From positions 327,501-391,500 of the forward strand of contig JAJOZX010002714.1 in assembly GCA_023014485.1 (NCBI GenBank): 64,000 bases of DNA, in the 5' to 3' direction. The translations under genes were made by a program, and so were the position numbers. Positions 36,423 through 49,400 of the stretch are shown here, one piece after another. The stretch comes from Bathynomus jamesi (Eukaryota; Arthropoda; Malacostraca; Isopoda; Cirolanidae). The notes beneath the pieces are model-generated. The model was not told the origin of the DNA and searched no databases. It saw only the letters and a list, made by a program, of their open reading frames with translations. Every line of letters starts with the position of its first letter. The first letter of the stretch is position 1.

Positions 36423-38931
36423 CTGATAATTTTTTTTTTTTTAAATGAAATCGAAAAAAAAAAACTGAAATCGAAAAGTTCTGCAAAAATTGAAACTGAA
36501 ATAAACTAAAATGAAAACTGAAATCGCTATTTTTGGTTAAGTTTGATAAATTAAAGAGTTTTTTTTTAAAGAAGTTAAGATATTTTTAATTCAAATTTAC
36601 TAGTAATGTCAGACACAAGTTGTCAACCAAAAAATCATTCGGGTATTGAGACGTGATAGAAATGGATTTGGTTTATAGATACACTTCGTCTCATCCTGTA
36701 AGAGGTAAGACTGTCTCTGAAGAAATACGTGTACAGGGTGTCCCAGAATTAACTATCTATTTCAATGAAATCGGACAAATTTTTTAAAAACACACTTTTA
36801 TTTATGTTTATCATGTTTAATATGTGTTAAAAATGTATAAATTTCTAAAAAATTTTCATAATTTTATTTTCATAATTTTTTCATTATCTGGTCCAATGAA
36901 AGACCGTCTGAAGTCATAGAATGGCAAAGAGACTCTCCAAAAGTTAACGTGTGGCTTGGAATGACCAAATCCAAAATTTATGGGCCATTCTTCTTTGCGG
37001 AAGCAACTGTAACAGGTACCGTCTACCTTGATATGCTTCAGCAGTTTCTCGAACCACAGATTCTTGATGATGGCATTCTTGATAATATTGTGTTTCAACA
37101 AGAAGCATTGATTTTTTGGCGATAAACCTTTGTTTTTATGAAACCCCATCAAATGAAATCAAATCAATAATAAAAGGCTTCATAAGGAATATATAACTCA
37201 AAGATATGAATATTAAATATTTGAGTTTACTGTAATTAAGAAAATGTCGATATAATTCATAAACTGAAAGCAAAAAAACTGAAAGCGAAATCTAAACTGA
37301 CATTTTGTTTTTAAAAAAATGAAATCGAAAATTGAACTGATCAGTTTCTAATTCAAATAAACCTCATACTCTTACGAGTATGCTAAATAAAGTATATGTA
37401 GGCCCTGTATACACGAGCAATTATTTTTTTTAAAGATAAACAAAAAAAATTGCTTCCTTATCTTTTCTCTTCTTTTCGTCAATTTACTCAAGTGGAAGTA
37501 ATAATAATTCCTATTATGACGTCATCATGTGACGTCACCATGGTCATCATCATCATCATCATATCCCTTATTCGTTCGACCAATCAAAACGCTTCTCTAC
37601 CATAATAGACCTTTTCATTATAAGTTTTAGGTTTTTATATTTTTGGGGGGTTGAGGAGTCGTGGCATACACACACTTTCTATAAAAATTTTAACGTTTAT
37701 TCTGTATGACGTCATAGTGAATTTGTATTGTTACACCCATTTAGTAATATATACACACAGTATACTTATGTCATCACCTATATAACTTAGTTTTAGTTTT
37801 AGAGGTTAATTATTAATATAAGTTAAAATTTCCCAATTTTATATTTTTATTTAACACATTGTTAAATGTTTCATAACTTGCCCCCCTCCCCCCTCCCACA
37901 AAAAAGTATTAAAAGAGAAAAGAGTCTCAAAATATGCATTGAAAACCCCGCTTTAGTCCCCTTTCGAACGAGAATAAAAAGGGGAGATACCTTTTATGCA
38001 AAAGTCAGTAAAAGGACATAAACGCTTTTCAGTTTCAGCCATCTGCCCACGCCTCCAGAAACCCCTGAAGGAAATAAACCCCAAATGAAAAAATTCGCCC
38101 CGATGAAAGAAAAATACAAAATAGTGGGATGGGGAAACGGGTCTCACCCATAATCTTCAGAAAAGAGTAATGCACGAAATTCTGGCACTATATTGGCACT
38201 AACCAAAGAAAAAACATTTGTATAGCGAGCTAAAAAGCCACAAAAGGAAAATACTGCATATGGTGCCATCAAACAAAGTTTCCTTTCATGATAAATTTTT
38301 TCCAACCTTTACGCATTTGTTTACTCTCATTACCGACGTCATTCAACCTTTTAATAATCATCATATACTTGCTCAAATACTACAAAAGATTATTATGTAG
38401 TTTATGAGGACAATTTCACAATTAAACATATGAAAAAAATAAATGATGCAAATCCACAGCGAAAAACGAAAAAAAATCTATTCTAAGGCATTTTGTGTAT
38501 TTAGCAGTACACCTCGTCAGGGAATGAAAGAAGATAACAAAAAAGAAGTGTATATATATATATAGCAACTCGCTCCTTCACCAAGCCAGACATAGAGGCG
38601 GGGCCACCAGCTTGACCTTTGTGTGAAGAGAGTCCAACACACGGAACCGAAACGAGGTTAACGAGGTGTATATATATATATATATATATATGATTATATG
38701 GTGTCCCAGAAGTCCTGTTCCAAAGGCCAATATCGTGTACATTATGGGACAGGACTTTTTGGACACCATATATATATATATATCAAACAATTTTAACGGT
38801 TAAATCCCAAACTTTAATTTGTTTATGCATATTATGCCATCTCAAACGTAGAGTTTTTTTATTAAAATTCATTAAAACATTAAAAAACTCCATTAATCCG
38901 ACGATTGAGCCAAAAACAATTTGTGACAGTT

Positions 38932-38962
<31 letters not shown>

Positions 38963-39038
38963 ATGGGAAGAAACAAATATAATTAGGAAAATTTATTATA
39001 CGCTTGAAAAGGTAAATTTAAAAGTGTTTTCAAGAAAG

Positions 39039-39075
<37 letters not shown>

Positions 39076-39290
39076 TGGTAGAGAAGTGGGTACCCTTGGT
39101 AACCTAGTAGTTAAGACTCTGGGCTGCTGATCGGGAGGGCGTGAGATCGAGTCCGGGCGAGGACTTTGTAATTTGACCGCCCGTGGTGGGTCGTGGTTCG
39201 GATTGCACGTTAAACTGTAGGTTTAAGGTGGAGTGACAAGCTTGACCTTCGTCAGAATGAACATTTCGGGCAAAAACAAAGTTAACCAAG

Positions 39291-39347
<57 letters not shown>

Positions 39348-42189
39348 GAGGGTAATTCGATAAGTATCCGCACTTTTTATTTTCACATCTGATAGATTAT
39401 AAAAACATCACTTCTCAACATAGTCTCCCTGTTTCTCAATACACTTAGTCCAGCGATCTACAAGTAATGCCATCACAAAAGAATGTTTTTGGCTGTGTGC
39501 GACTGTGCGTAGCCAGTCATGCACCGCCTCCTTCAGGTCATCATCGCCTTGGAATCGCAGACCTCTCAAAGCGTCTTTTAGTGGTCCAAACAGGTAAAAA
39601 TCCGAAGGTGCCAGGTCTGGACTGTAGGCTGGATGGTCGAGAACTTCAAATTTAAGTTCTTGAAGGCATTTTCTAGTCTGTGCAGCGGTATGAGGGTACG
39701 CATTGTCGTGTAACAGAATAACACCTTCCCGTTGCAAGGAAGTTCAAAGCGCAGCCGTCAGCAGGTAAAGTTATGCTAACAATGTTTTGGGATACACGAG
39801 GCCCTATCCTTGAACATTATCTAGAGCGTGGAACTACAGTAACAAGTGCATCGTATTCTGACATGCTTCGGAATGGGTTAAAGCAAGCAATTCGCACAAA
39901 ACGGAGAGGGAGATTGTCGGAAGGTGTTACTGTATTCTGTTACACGACAATGCGCTCCCTCATACCGCTGCACAGACTAGAAAATGCTTTCACGAACTTA
40001 AATTTGAAGTTCTCGACCATTCAGCCTACAGTCCAGACCTGGCACCTTCGGATTTTTACCTGTTTGGACCACTAAAAGACGCTTTGAGAGGTCAGCGATT
40101 CCAAGGCGATGATGACCTGAAAGAGGCGGTGCATGACCGGCTACGCACACAGCCAAAAACATTCTTTTGTGATGGCATTAGGAAGCTTGTAGATCGCTGG
40201 ACTAAGTGTATTGAGAAACAGGGAGATTATGTTGAGAAGTGATGTGTTTATAATCTATCAGATGTGGAAATAAAATTGTGAAAATAAAATTGTGAAAATA
40301 AAAAGTGCGGATACTTATTGAATTACCCTCGTGTACAGTATATACAGCGTGTCCCAAAGAAATGTATACCCACTTTGTTCGATAATACCAAAGCTGGGCA
40401 CAAACCGTTAATCCGTTAATCGTTAATTAACGAAGTTAACTTTTTCGTTAACGATTTAACTTTTAAGTTAACTTTGAAAATCATTATCGGACTAATTAAC
40501 TTCCGTTACACTTAACTTCCGTTAACTCAAGTCCGTTAACCCCAAAAATTCATAAATAAACGTTTAAAAGTTTCTATTATTTTCAGTGCTGAGCAGGTGC
40601 GCAATTAATCCGCCACTGTTAATAGTGATGAACGAATTTCCATTTCCGCAGTGCAAAATCAGGCGATATATTTGTTTCCGTCGCCACAATTTGTGTCTTA
40701 CCAAATATGGTAGTTATTTATGGCATTGGTTTGAGCAAAACATGGTCGACTGTAAAATCAGGCGGAAAGATTTGCCATTTGAGTTGAATGTTTCACTTCT
40801 TTCAAGAAATATCACGAGCATTTTAAGGCACTTTCAATAATATATACTGTATGTAACAATTACAACAAATAACTACATTCGTTTCATTTGCAGTCTGTCT
40901 CTTGCGCAACATGTTTGTGCTAGTGAATATTTAAAAATAATCGTTGTCAAGTAAGTCATGTATATTTATAATATGTCTGTGAGTACCTTATTAGTAGTCT
41001 CCTTGATACATTTCAAGAACCATAAAACTGATCAGGTAAGATTTCAATTCTCATGTCACTTTGATGACATAAATTAAGTCAATTGATGTCTTACAATGGG
41101 AGCTGCCTTCTTGGGTGAGCAAGTGTTGGTGGACTTGTTCATCAAGTTCAACACAGCCATCCCCTCCAGTGCTGCAGTGGAGCGTTTGTTCTCTATGGGC
41201 AAGGACATCCTGAGGGCCAAGAGATCATCCCTGTCTGATGAAAACTTTGATATGCTAATTTTCATGAAGGGCAACATGCATCTCATGGACAAAATGGAGA
41301 ACGAGAAGAAGAGGGAAAATTAAGTTATATATATATTGTGTTTTTCATTTTTTTTATAATAAAAGTTAACGTTAACGGTTTATCGGTAACTTCCGTTACA
41401 TGTTTAACGAATTAACGGATTAACGGTTAACGAAGTTAACTTTTTGGTTAACGGATTAGCGGTTAACGAAGTTAACTTTTTGGTTAACGGTGCCCACCAC
41501 TGGATAATACCAGCTATGAGGATAATAAATATATTACTTTTTATATGTGTTTTAATAAAGAATTTTCTCCTGAATCTAAATATGTAATTATTTTTATTAA
41601 AAATTGAAAAACAAAAAAGTTACAGATGTTTAAATTATAATTATTATTTTCGAGACTTCATGTGCGATATTTTCTAATATTTTAACCGACTGTTTTGAGA
41701 TACTTATGTTTAGTGTTGATATTGAAGCATAAATGTTGTAATTATTAGTTAATTCAAAAAATTTACAAATTCCATGGTTAAATGACACTTTATCTAAGAT
41801 GTTCAAATTGTCGTTAGAAAAGAACAAACGTCGCAGTTATAAGATGTTAGATAAGGTTAGAGCAAAACTGTAGTCTTGCCTAATTAGAACTCAACGAAAT
41901 GGCTAGGCTAAGCTAGGCACTAAACATAAGTATCTCAAAACAGTCGGTTAAAAGGCAGGCCAGGCCATAAAAAAAAATATTAGAAAATATCGCACATGAA
42001 GTCTCGAAAATAATAATTCTAATTTAAACATCTGTAACTTTTTGGTTCTTCAATTTTTAATAAAAATAATTACATATTTAGATTCAGGAGAAAATTCTTT
42101 ATTAAAAAACATATAAACAGTAATATATTTATTATCCTCATAGCTGGTATTATCGAACAAAGTGGGTATACACATTTCTTTGGGACACG

Positions 42190-42249
<60 letters not shown>

Positions 42250-43440
42250 GGTGGGCCGTAAGTTTCCATACATAGGAAAAATTAAACGTTTGTTTTATGT
42301 TTCAGATACCCTAAGAATATGCGTTTGACAAAAGAGCAACGAATTGAAATCATACTGATGGCTGGGTCGGGAAGCAGTCGCATGGTTGCAATGAACTTTA
42401 ACAGACAACATGGAACGAACATCACACACGACACTGTGGCCAAACTTATTAACAAGTTTCAGAAAACTGGAAATGTTGCAGATCAACCGCGAAGTGGTCC
42501 AAGACGTACAGCCACCGATGAAGACACAGCAGCTACGATACTTACAGCGCTTACACGGAGTCCCAGAAAAAGTACACGACGGTTGTCTGCAGAAAGTGAT
42601 GTCAGCAGATCGAGTATCAGGCGCATTTTGAAAGCAAACAAATGGCATCCATACAAATTGCATATGGCACAGCATTTGAGTGAAGACGACCCGGATAGAC
42701 GGATGGAATTCTGTGAATGGGCATTAACCAAAGTGAACGAGGATGCAAACTTTTCAACTAAGATCTTGTTTACTGATGAAGCAAATTTTTACGTCAATGG
42801 AGAGGTTAATCGGCAAAACATACGTTATTGGAGTAATGCTAACCCTAACTGGCTGAGTCCGACGAAGATGCAAGGTGCCGGTAAAGTGATGGTGTGGGCC
42901 GGGATATGGGGTGACAGAATTATTGGACCAATTTTTTTTGTCAGTGGAAATCTTAATGCCGAAAGGTATCTTAACATGTTGCAAGAAGAGATTTTCCCAT
43001 CCCTGCTAAACGAGGAAGGTAACTTCCCAGTTTACTTCCAGCAAGATGGAGCTCCACCTCATTATGGTCTTCACGTGCGTCGGTATTTGGATCAGCAGCA
43101 GCAGTTTCCGGATGCTTGGATTGGTCGGCGTGGTCCTGTGGAGTGGCCTCCCAGATCCCCAGATCTCACCCCCCTTGATTTCTATCTTTGGGGGCACTTG
43201 AAGGCCATGGTGTATCAGGAAAAGATACGAGACATAAATCATCTAAAGGAACGTATCACCAACGCCATTACAAGCATAACGTCAACTGTGCTAATGCGTG
43301 TTCATCAACAGTGGGGAACACGTATTGAAATGTGTTTTCAAAACAATGGCAACCATGTAGAGCATATTATATAAATAAAAATGGTTGTCCATAAAAAAAT
43401 GTTTATTTTTCCTATGTATGGAAACTTACGGCCCACCCTG

Positions 43441-43496
<56 letters not shown>

Positions 43497-46400
43497 CGTA
43501 AAAAACTAAGAAAGTTAAATATATTTATGTAAAAATTTGTTTATTTACTACAATAGCCACATAAACAGAACTGGTAACCACGAAAATTTTCTTTAACACA
43601 TGGCAATAGTGTTGGGTTTACGTAATCCAATAACAAAAACTACATTTATAGGTTGAATTACACACTTTATTGTTACTAAACAATAATAAAAATTAACTCG
43701 CGTACAATGAAAGACAATTTCTAGAAAAACAAATTTACTTTTATTGTAATAGGCCACGATGGTTTGTTGGGATAAAATTATAAAATTCCAGTAATTAACC
43801 CTAGAAAGCCAGTGAAAGCCTATTAAGCCCTAAAAAGCCTATTACAATAAAAGTACATTTGTTTTTCTAGAAATTGTCTTTTATTGTATGCGAGTTTATT
43901 TTTATTAGTGTTTAGTAATAATAAATTGTTTAATTCAACCTATAAATCTAATTTTTATTATTGGGTTATGTAGACCGGACACAAGTCGCTATTTGTACGG
44001 TCCCACACTGGCCTTCTAGGGTTACAGCTAATCTAACCTAGTGTAACTTAATCAAATCAAGATATATTTTTTTAGACTTTTATAGGATTGTTTTAACAGT
44101 CTGAAGTAACAAAAGTGTTACTTAAGAAACCTACATCTGCCTGTGAATTATCACAGGGCCACCAACCTGACCTCCATGTGAAGAAAGACCGACGTACGGA
44201 ACATCTGCAAAGATGCACTCGACCTCACTTATACTCACTTTGTCTATACACACACACACACACACAGATTCAGTTTGATTTACTAACATGCATGGAAGGC
44301 TTGCGGCTGTCGTAACCGTGGAGTCCTTTCAAGGAAAAATTTGAATTTAGGCTGACGAAAAATCCTTCTTCCAAAACCAAAACGTAATCGCCGATACGTT
44401 GGTTGTTGCCGTAATGGAAATGTTTCGGAAGTTCTTCACTTCGAAACATCTTTAATTCTTTCTTTTTGCAAGACAAAGATTCTTCGAGTTTTTCAGTCAT
44501 GTCTGAAATGTGAAGTATAACCAATCGTACACTTAATTCTGAGACAGGTTTTTTCTTTTATGTTTTTCGATCAGGGCCCGGGAGAAGAGGGTGCCTGACG
44601 TGTCAAAGCACCAGGGCTGGAAGATAGAGAAGGATGTGATAGGGAGTAAAGGGACCCGGAGTTAAAAGTAGCACCAGGGCTCGTGATTCCTCTCCCAGGC
44701 CTTGATTTCGACATAACTATTGTAGAAGAACACGTATTATATGTGACGTTTATATTATTTGATTGTATCCTTTTATTCCATGAATCACGTCGTAGATTGC
44801 CGCAATACCGCTTCTCGGTAAGTTAAGTGACATTAATAGTGTGTATAGTAGTAGTTGGCTGGGTGATCGTCTCCTGCGTTTAGATGATATACCAACCTGT
44901 GGTTCGAATTCCACGTTAAACTGTATAGGTCCTCTCTGTCATATTATCCTAGCTAGTACGGAGGAAATTTATGCGTTTAACTACAACATACTGAATGGTA
45001 ACCTTTCAAATAAAAATCCTTTTTCCTTTAAATCGTAAAATACTCACTTTTGTACCGTTTCTTTAACGTGATCCTCCCGAAAGCTCCCGGACTGAAGTCG
45101 ATGTTATCTGAAAGTTCCTCTGGAATGAACTCTTCCAGATGAATAACTTTATCATAACTTGAAGACGCCATTCCATGGTCAGCGACAACGAGGATATTGA
45201 CGCATGAAAGCAATTTGCGATCATGCAATCCTTCTAGAAGGTGTCTGACCATCTCGTCAACTTTTGAAGTTCATCTGTAACCTTTTTTTAATACAATAAA
45301 ACTATAGTTAAAAATGAGATGTCATTAAATAACAATAAAGTGTTATAGCTGTCTTGGTTATTTATTATTTTTATCCAAATTCCAGTATAATTCAATAAGA
45401 ACTTCAAAATTAACCGTGTATAATAGTCATTATGACAGGCAGTTAATAAACAATTTTTTTTTTGCAATTATCTTCAGTACATTATCTTAATAATCTTGGC
45501 TATAATTTCATTATGTCGTTATTGTATACCTCATCTGAATCAGGCCCAAACTTATGTCCAGCCATGTCTGGTTGGTGAGAATACAGTGAAATCCAAGATG
45601 GTCGCTTCGGCGTAGGCAAATTTAACCATTCTAAAACCTAATTGTAGATTAAATTAATAAGATTAATTTCCTTTTCATATAACTGACACAAGTCCTTTTC
45701 AGGACATAAAAATTTCAGTTTTAATTACATCAGAAAACATGAAACTTGCCTAGAAACATAATTTCTAAAAAATAAAAAAAAAATTACTAAATGGTAATAT
45801 TCTGTTTTTCTTTATATATTTCGATGCTTTTCCGTTATCTGCCCCGATGAATTATTGAATGCCCGGTTAGGTCAATTGTACGCCCTTGACGATTGGTTAG
45901 GTTAAGTCGTGATATTTTCGTTAAAAACTAACGAAAATATCACGACTTCACCTAACTAATCGTCAAGGGCGTACAGTTGACCTAACCGGGCATTCAATAA
46001 TTCATGGGGTCAGATAATGAAAAAGTACCGTTACAACAATAAATAAAAAAGAACTTAGTTATTAATGATTTGTAGTTATTTTTGGTACTTTTTTTAAGCG
46101 TTTGTAGAACTTTTTTCCGAAACTGTACTTGTGTCTTCTAATCGTAACTAGACTACAGAATCTTTACCATAATAAATACTCGTACAATTAATTATCATTT
46201 GCCAAAGATACTTTTTGCTTTTCTTTGGTGAAATATATTACGTGAAAAGTTAAAAATGCAATTTTCTTCAGTTATCGCTTGAACTGTGCGTATATAAAAT
46301 AATTTAATATCTTTACTATTCTGGGTTAAACACTTGATCGACGTGACATAAAATCGACAAGTTACTATTGTGAGTTAGATTAAGTTAGATTAGGTTAACA

Positions 46401-49400
46401 CAGGTTAGGTTACGCTTTAGATTAGGTTAGGTTAAGTTGTTTTTTTAGAGTGTCGATGTTTTTTTGTCTTGTCGACCAGATGGATACAGGTCTGTCTTCA
46501 CCTTATTAACTCTTTTGTCCAAAGGAATTTTTTATCGTATTTGAGCCAATGTGTTGGATGGTGACCTTGAATTGGTGCTTCGGATCCGGGCCAAAAAAAA
46601 GATGCGCTTGATAAATTCTGAAAGAAAATATAATTCGCGTACAATATAATTAGTCTGGGTTGGTACCCAAAAACCAGGGCTGTGGAGTCGGAGTCGGAGT
46701 CGTGGAGTCGGTCAATTTTGAGTGGAGTCGGAGTCGGAGTCGGAGTTGGAAGTGCATAGTTGGATGGAGTCGGAGTCCGTGCAAATCCTTCAACTAGTAT
46801 AACCATAGCAGCCTAGGCCTAGGCCTAGCTCAATTTTATGAATAAAATAGATTTAACCTAATGTTTTAATATATAATATAATATATAAATAATATATAAT
46901 ATATAAATATATAAATATAAATAATATATAAATATAGTTGCTTATAATTAATAAGGATTATAATTAATTAATTAACATAATTAATAATAAGGTAATTTAA
47001 AAATTCAGTTTAGGTTAGTACATTTTGTTACGGATGTTTATAATAATAAAAACATTTTATTAATTTGCTAAACCAATAATAATCTTATTTTGTTTAAGCT
47101 TCAATCAGTTTGTAGTTTGGGATAAAGAGAAAAAAAGCCATTAAGGCATAGTTACAGTCACTAAGTAACCTGATGAGTCATATGTTGGTGACGAAATGCC
47201 TTGTTTATGAATCTCCATTGGCCTAATAAAGCTAATCGTAATCAATTTGGCCTTAACATTCCGTCGGAGTCGGAGTCGTAATTATACAAGTCAGATTTTT
47301 GGAGTCGGAGTCGGAATGTTAAAGTTTTTGGAGTCGGAGTTGGAGTCGGCAAATTTTATCAGCGACTCCACAGCCCTGCCAAAAACCCATCAAAAACCCA
47401 GCAAAAACTCAACCTAAAAACCCACATCAATTTACTTCTCATAAACTTATTTTTAACTTGGCATTTTTTATAATATGGTTATGCAGTCTTATATATTAAC
47501 AACTATAAACTATAATTAATGTGATAAGGCCAATAAGGCCAATATAAACTAAAATTTCCAGAAACTATTTATTTGACATGTTTCATTATGAAATTTATAT
47601 CTAATACTTTATCTCATTTATCTATCTTCTAATTGGCTACCTATATCTAAAAATAAATCATGTTTCTTTTCAGCTTTATAATTTAAGTAATTTAAGTGGT
47701 ACCTAATATTGATTATTGATCAGTATGTTCAGCATCTTTCGACCTTAGGTGGCGGTAGATTCAAACCAACATTTCTGCCTTTTCTTTCCCTAACCTATTT
47801 CACATTTTACTTCATACCAAGCCAAACGTTGAAAAAATCTTTCCAATGATCCGGACTGGCCGGACAACTATGAATAGATCTCATAAATTTAGCAAAACCT
47901 AATGGTAACCTGGTCTCTTTTTTTCTTTCATTTCAACAATTTTCCACCAATTACTAACTGATGTAGAGCTCACTATACTATCTTTGATAAATAAGGAGGA
48001 AAAATTAGTGCATCTTTTAAGCGGAATGCATAATATCCTGCCATGTATTCTGAATTTATTTCAATCAGCCATTCTTTAGCCTCTTCCTCTCGAACTCTAT
48101 TCAGTTTTTGTCCTGAAAAATAATAGAACTGTGTGGAAACAAAAATAAAGCTAATAATATAGATTACATAATTTATGTTATGGTATCTAATTTATGCTAA
48201 TTGTTATCTACAGTAATATGGCAATGCCAGATGATTTGATTCAGATTAGAGAAAACTCTTCTGCCCATACAGTTGAGTTACCTATGTTTTACAGTATATG
48301 GTGTCCGGCGAATTTGTCTACAACAATTTGTCTAAAGATACAATTCATCTACAGGGTGTCCCGTAAGTCTGGACCCATAGGGAAAAATAATAAAATTACA
48401 AAATAGTCCAAAAATTTATTACATAATCTGTTCAAAGTGTCCGCCGTTGTGTCGCACACATAGTTGAAGACGCAATCTCCACTGCGACAGCACTTTCTGA
48501 ATCACAGTCGCAGAAATTTCTTGACACGCCTCCACAATGCGTGCTTTAAGGTGGAAAATGTTCTGAAGTTTGACCTCGTACACTTTGGCTTTCAAGTGGC
48601 CCCACAAATAAAACTCCAGCGGAGTAAGATCATAATAAAAAAATAATAAAAATAATAATAAAAATAATAAAAAAAATATTATAAATAAATTTTTGGACTA
48701 TTTTGTAATTTTATTATTTTTCCCTATGGGTCCAGACTTACGGGACACCCTGTACAACAATTTGTCTACAACAATTTATCTACAGCAATTAGTCTACAGA
48801 TACAATTTATCTACAATAATTTGTCTACAGATACAATTTGTCTAGAGAGGAAAAATGAAAGCTATTTGATGTTAATTATTATTAATTTTTTCAAAAAATG
48901 AAAAATTTGTTTCTGCAATCGGTTTTCTTGAGAAATGATAAAGAAAAATGTTATTGGATACTGAATAAATTTATTTACTGAAACGACGCAATACACTCCA
49001 TCTTTTTGAATAAGTCCGAGCTGGTGTGGCGCTTACGCCATACAAATTCACAAAAAATGACAAGAATTAGTGCGATATCTTGCAAAAAACAATAGTATAA
49101 GAAACTCGATTAGGTCAGGTTAGGTTAGGTTAGGTTTCTCAAGAAAACCGATTGCAGAAACAAAATCAGGGTCATCGACTGCCCTTGTTTTCAATTTCGT
49201 AGGAAAATCGAGAGCAGTCCATGAAACATACTAGGTCCAATATTAGTAATAGTTTCTCTAGACAAATTGTATCTGTAGACTAATTGTTGTAGATAAATTG
49301 TTGTAGATGAATTGTATCTTTAGACAAATTGTTGTAGAAAAATTCGCCTAAAACTGTTTTATATTTTGATAGTAGTTAAGCATTTAGATCCTATTTACCT

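Noticed and set aside
49100..49136. (TTAGG)-like runs here and near 46380-46440 and 57850 as telomeric sequence
   Set aside because: Only three or four degenerate units each, within other repeats; at most a weak hint of an arthropod genome.
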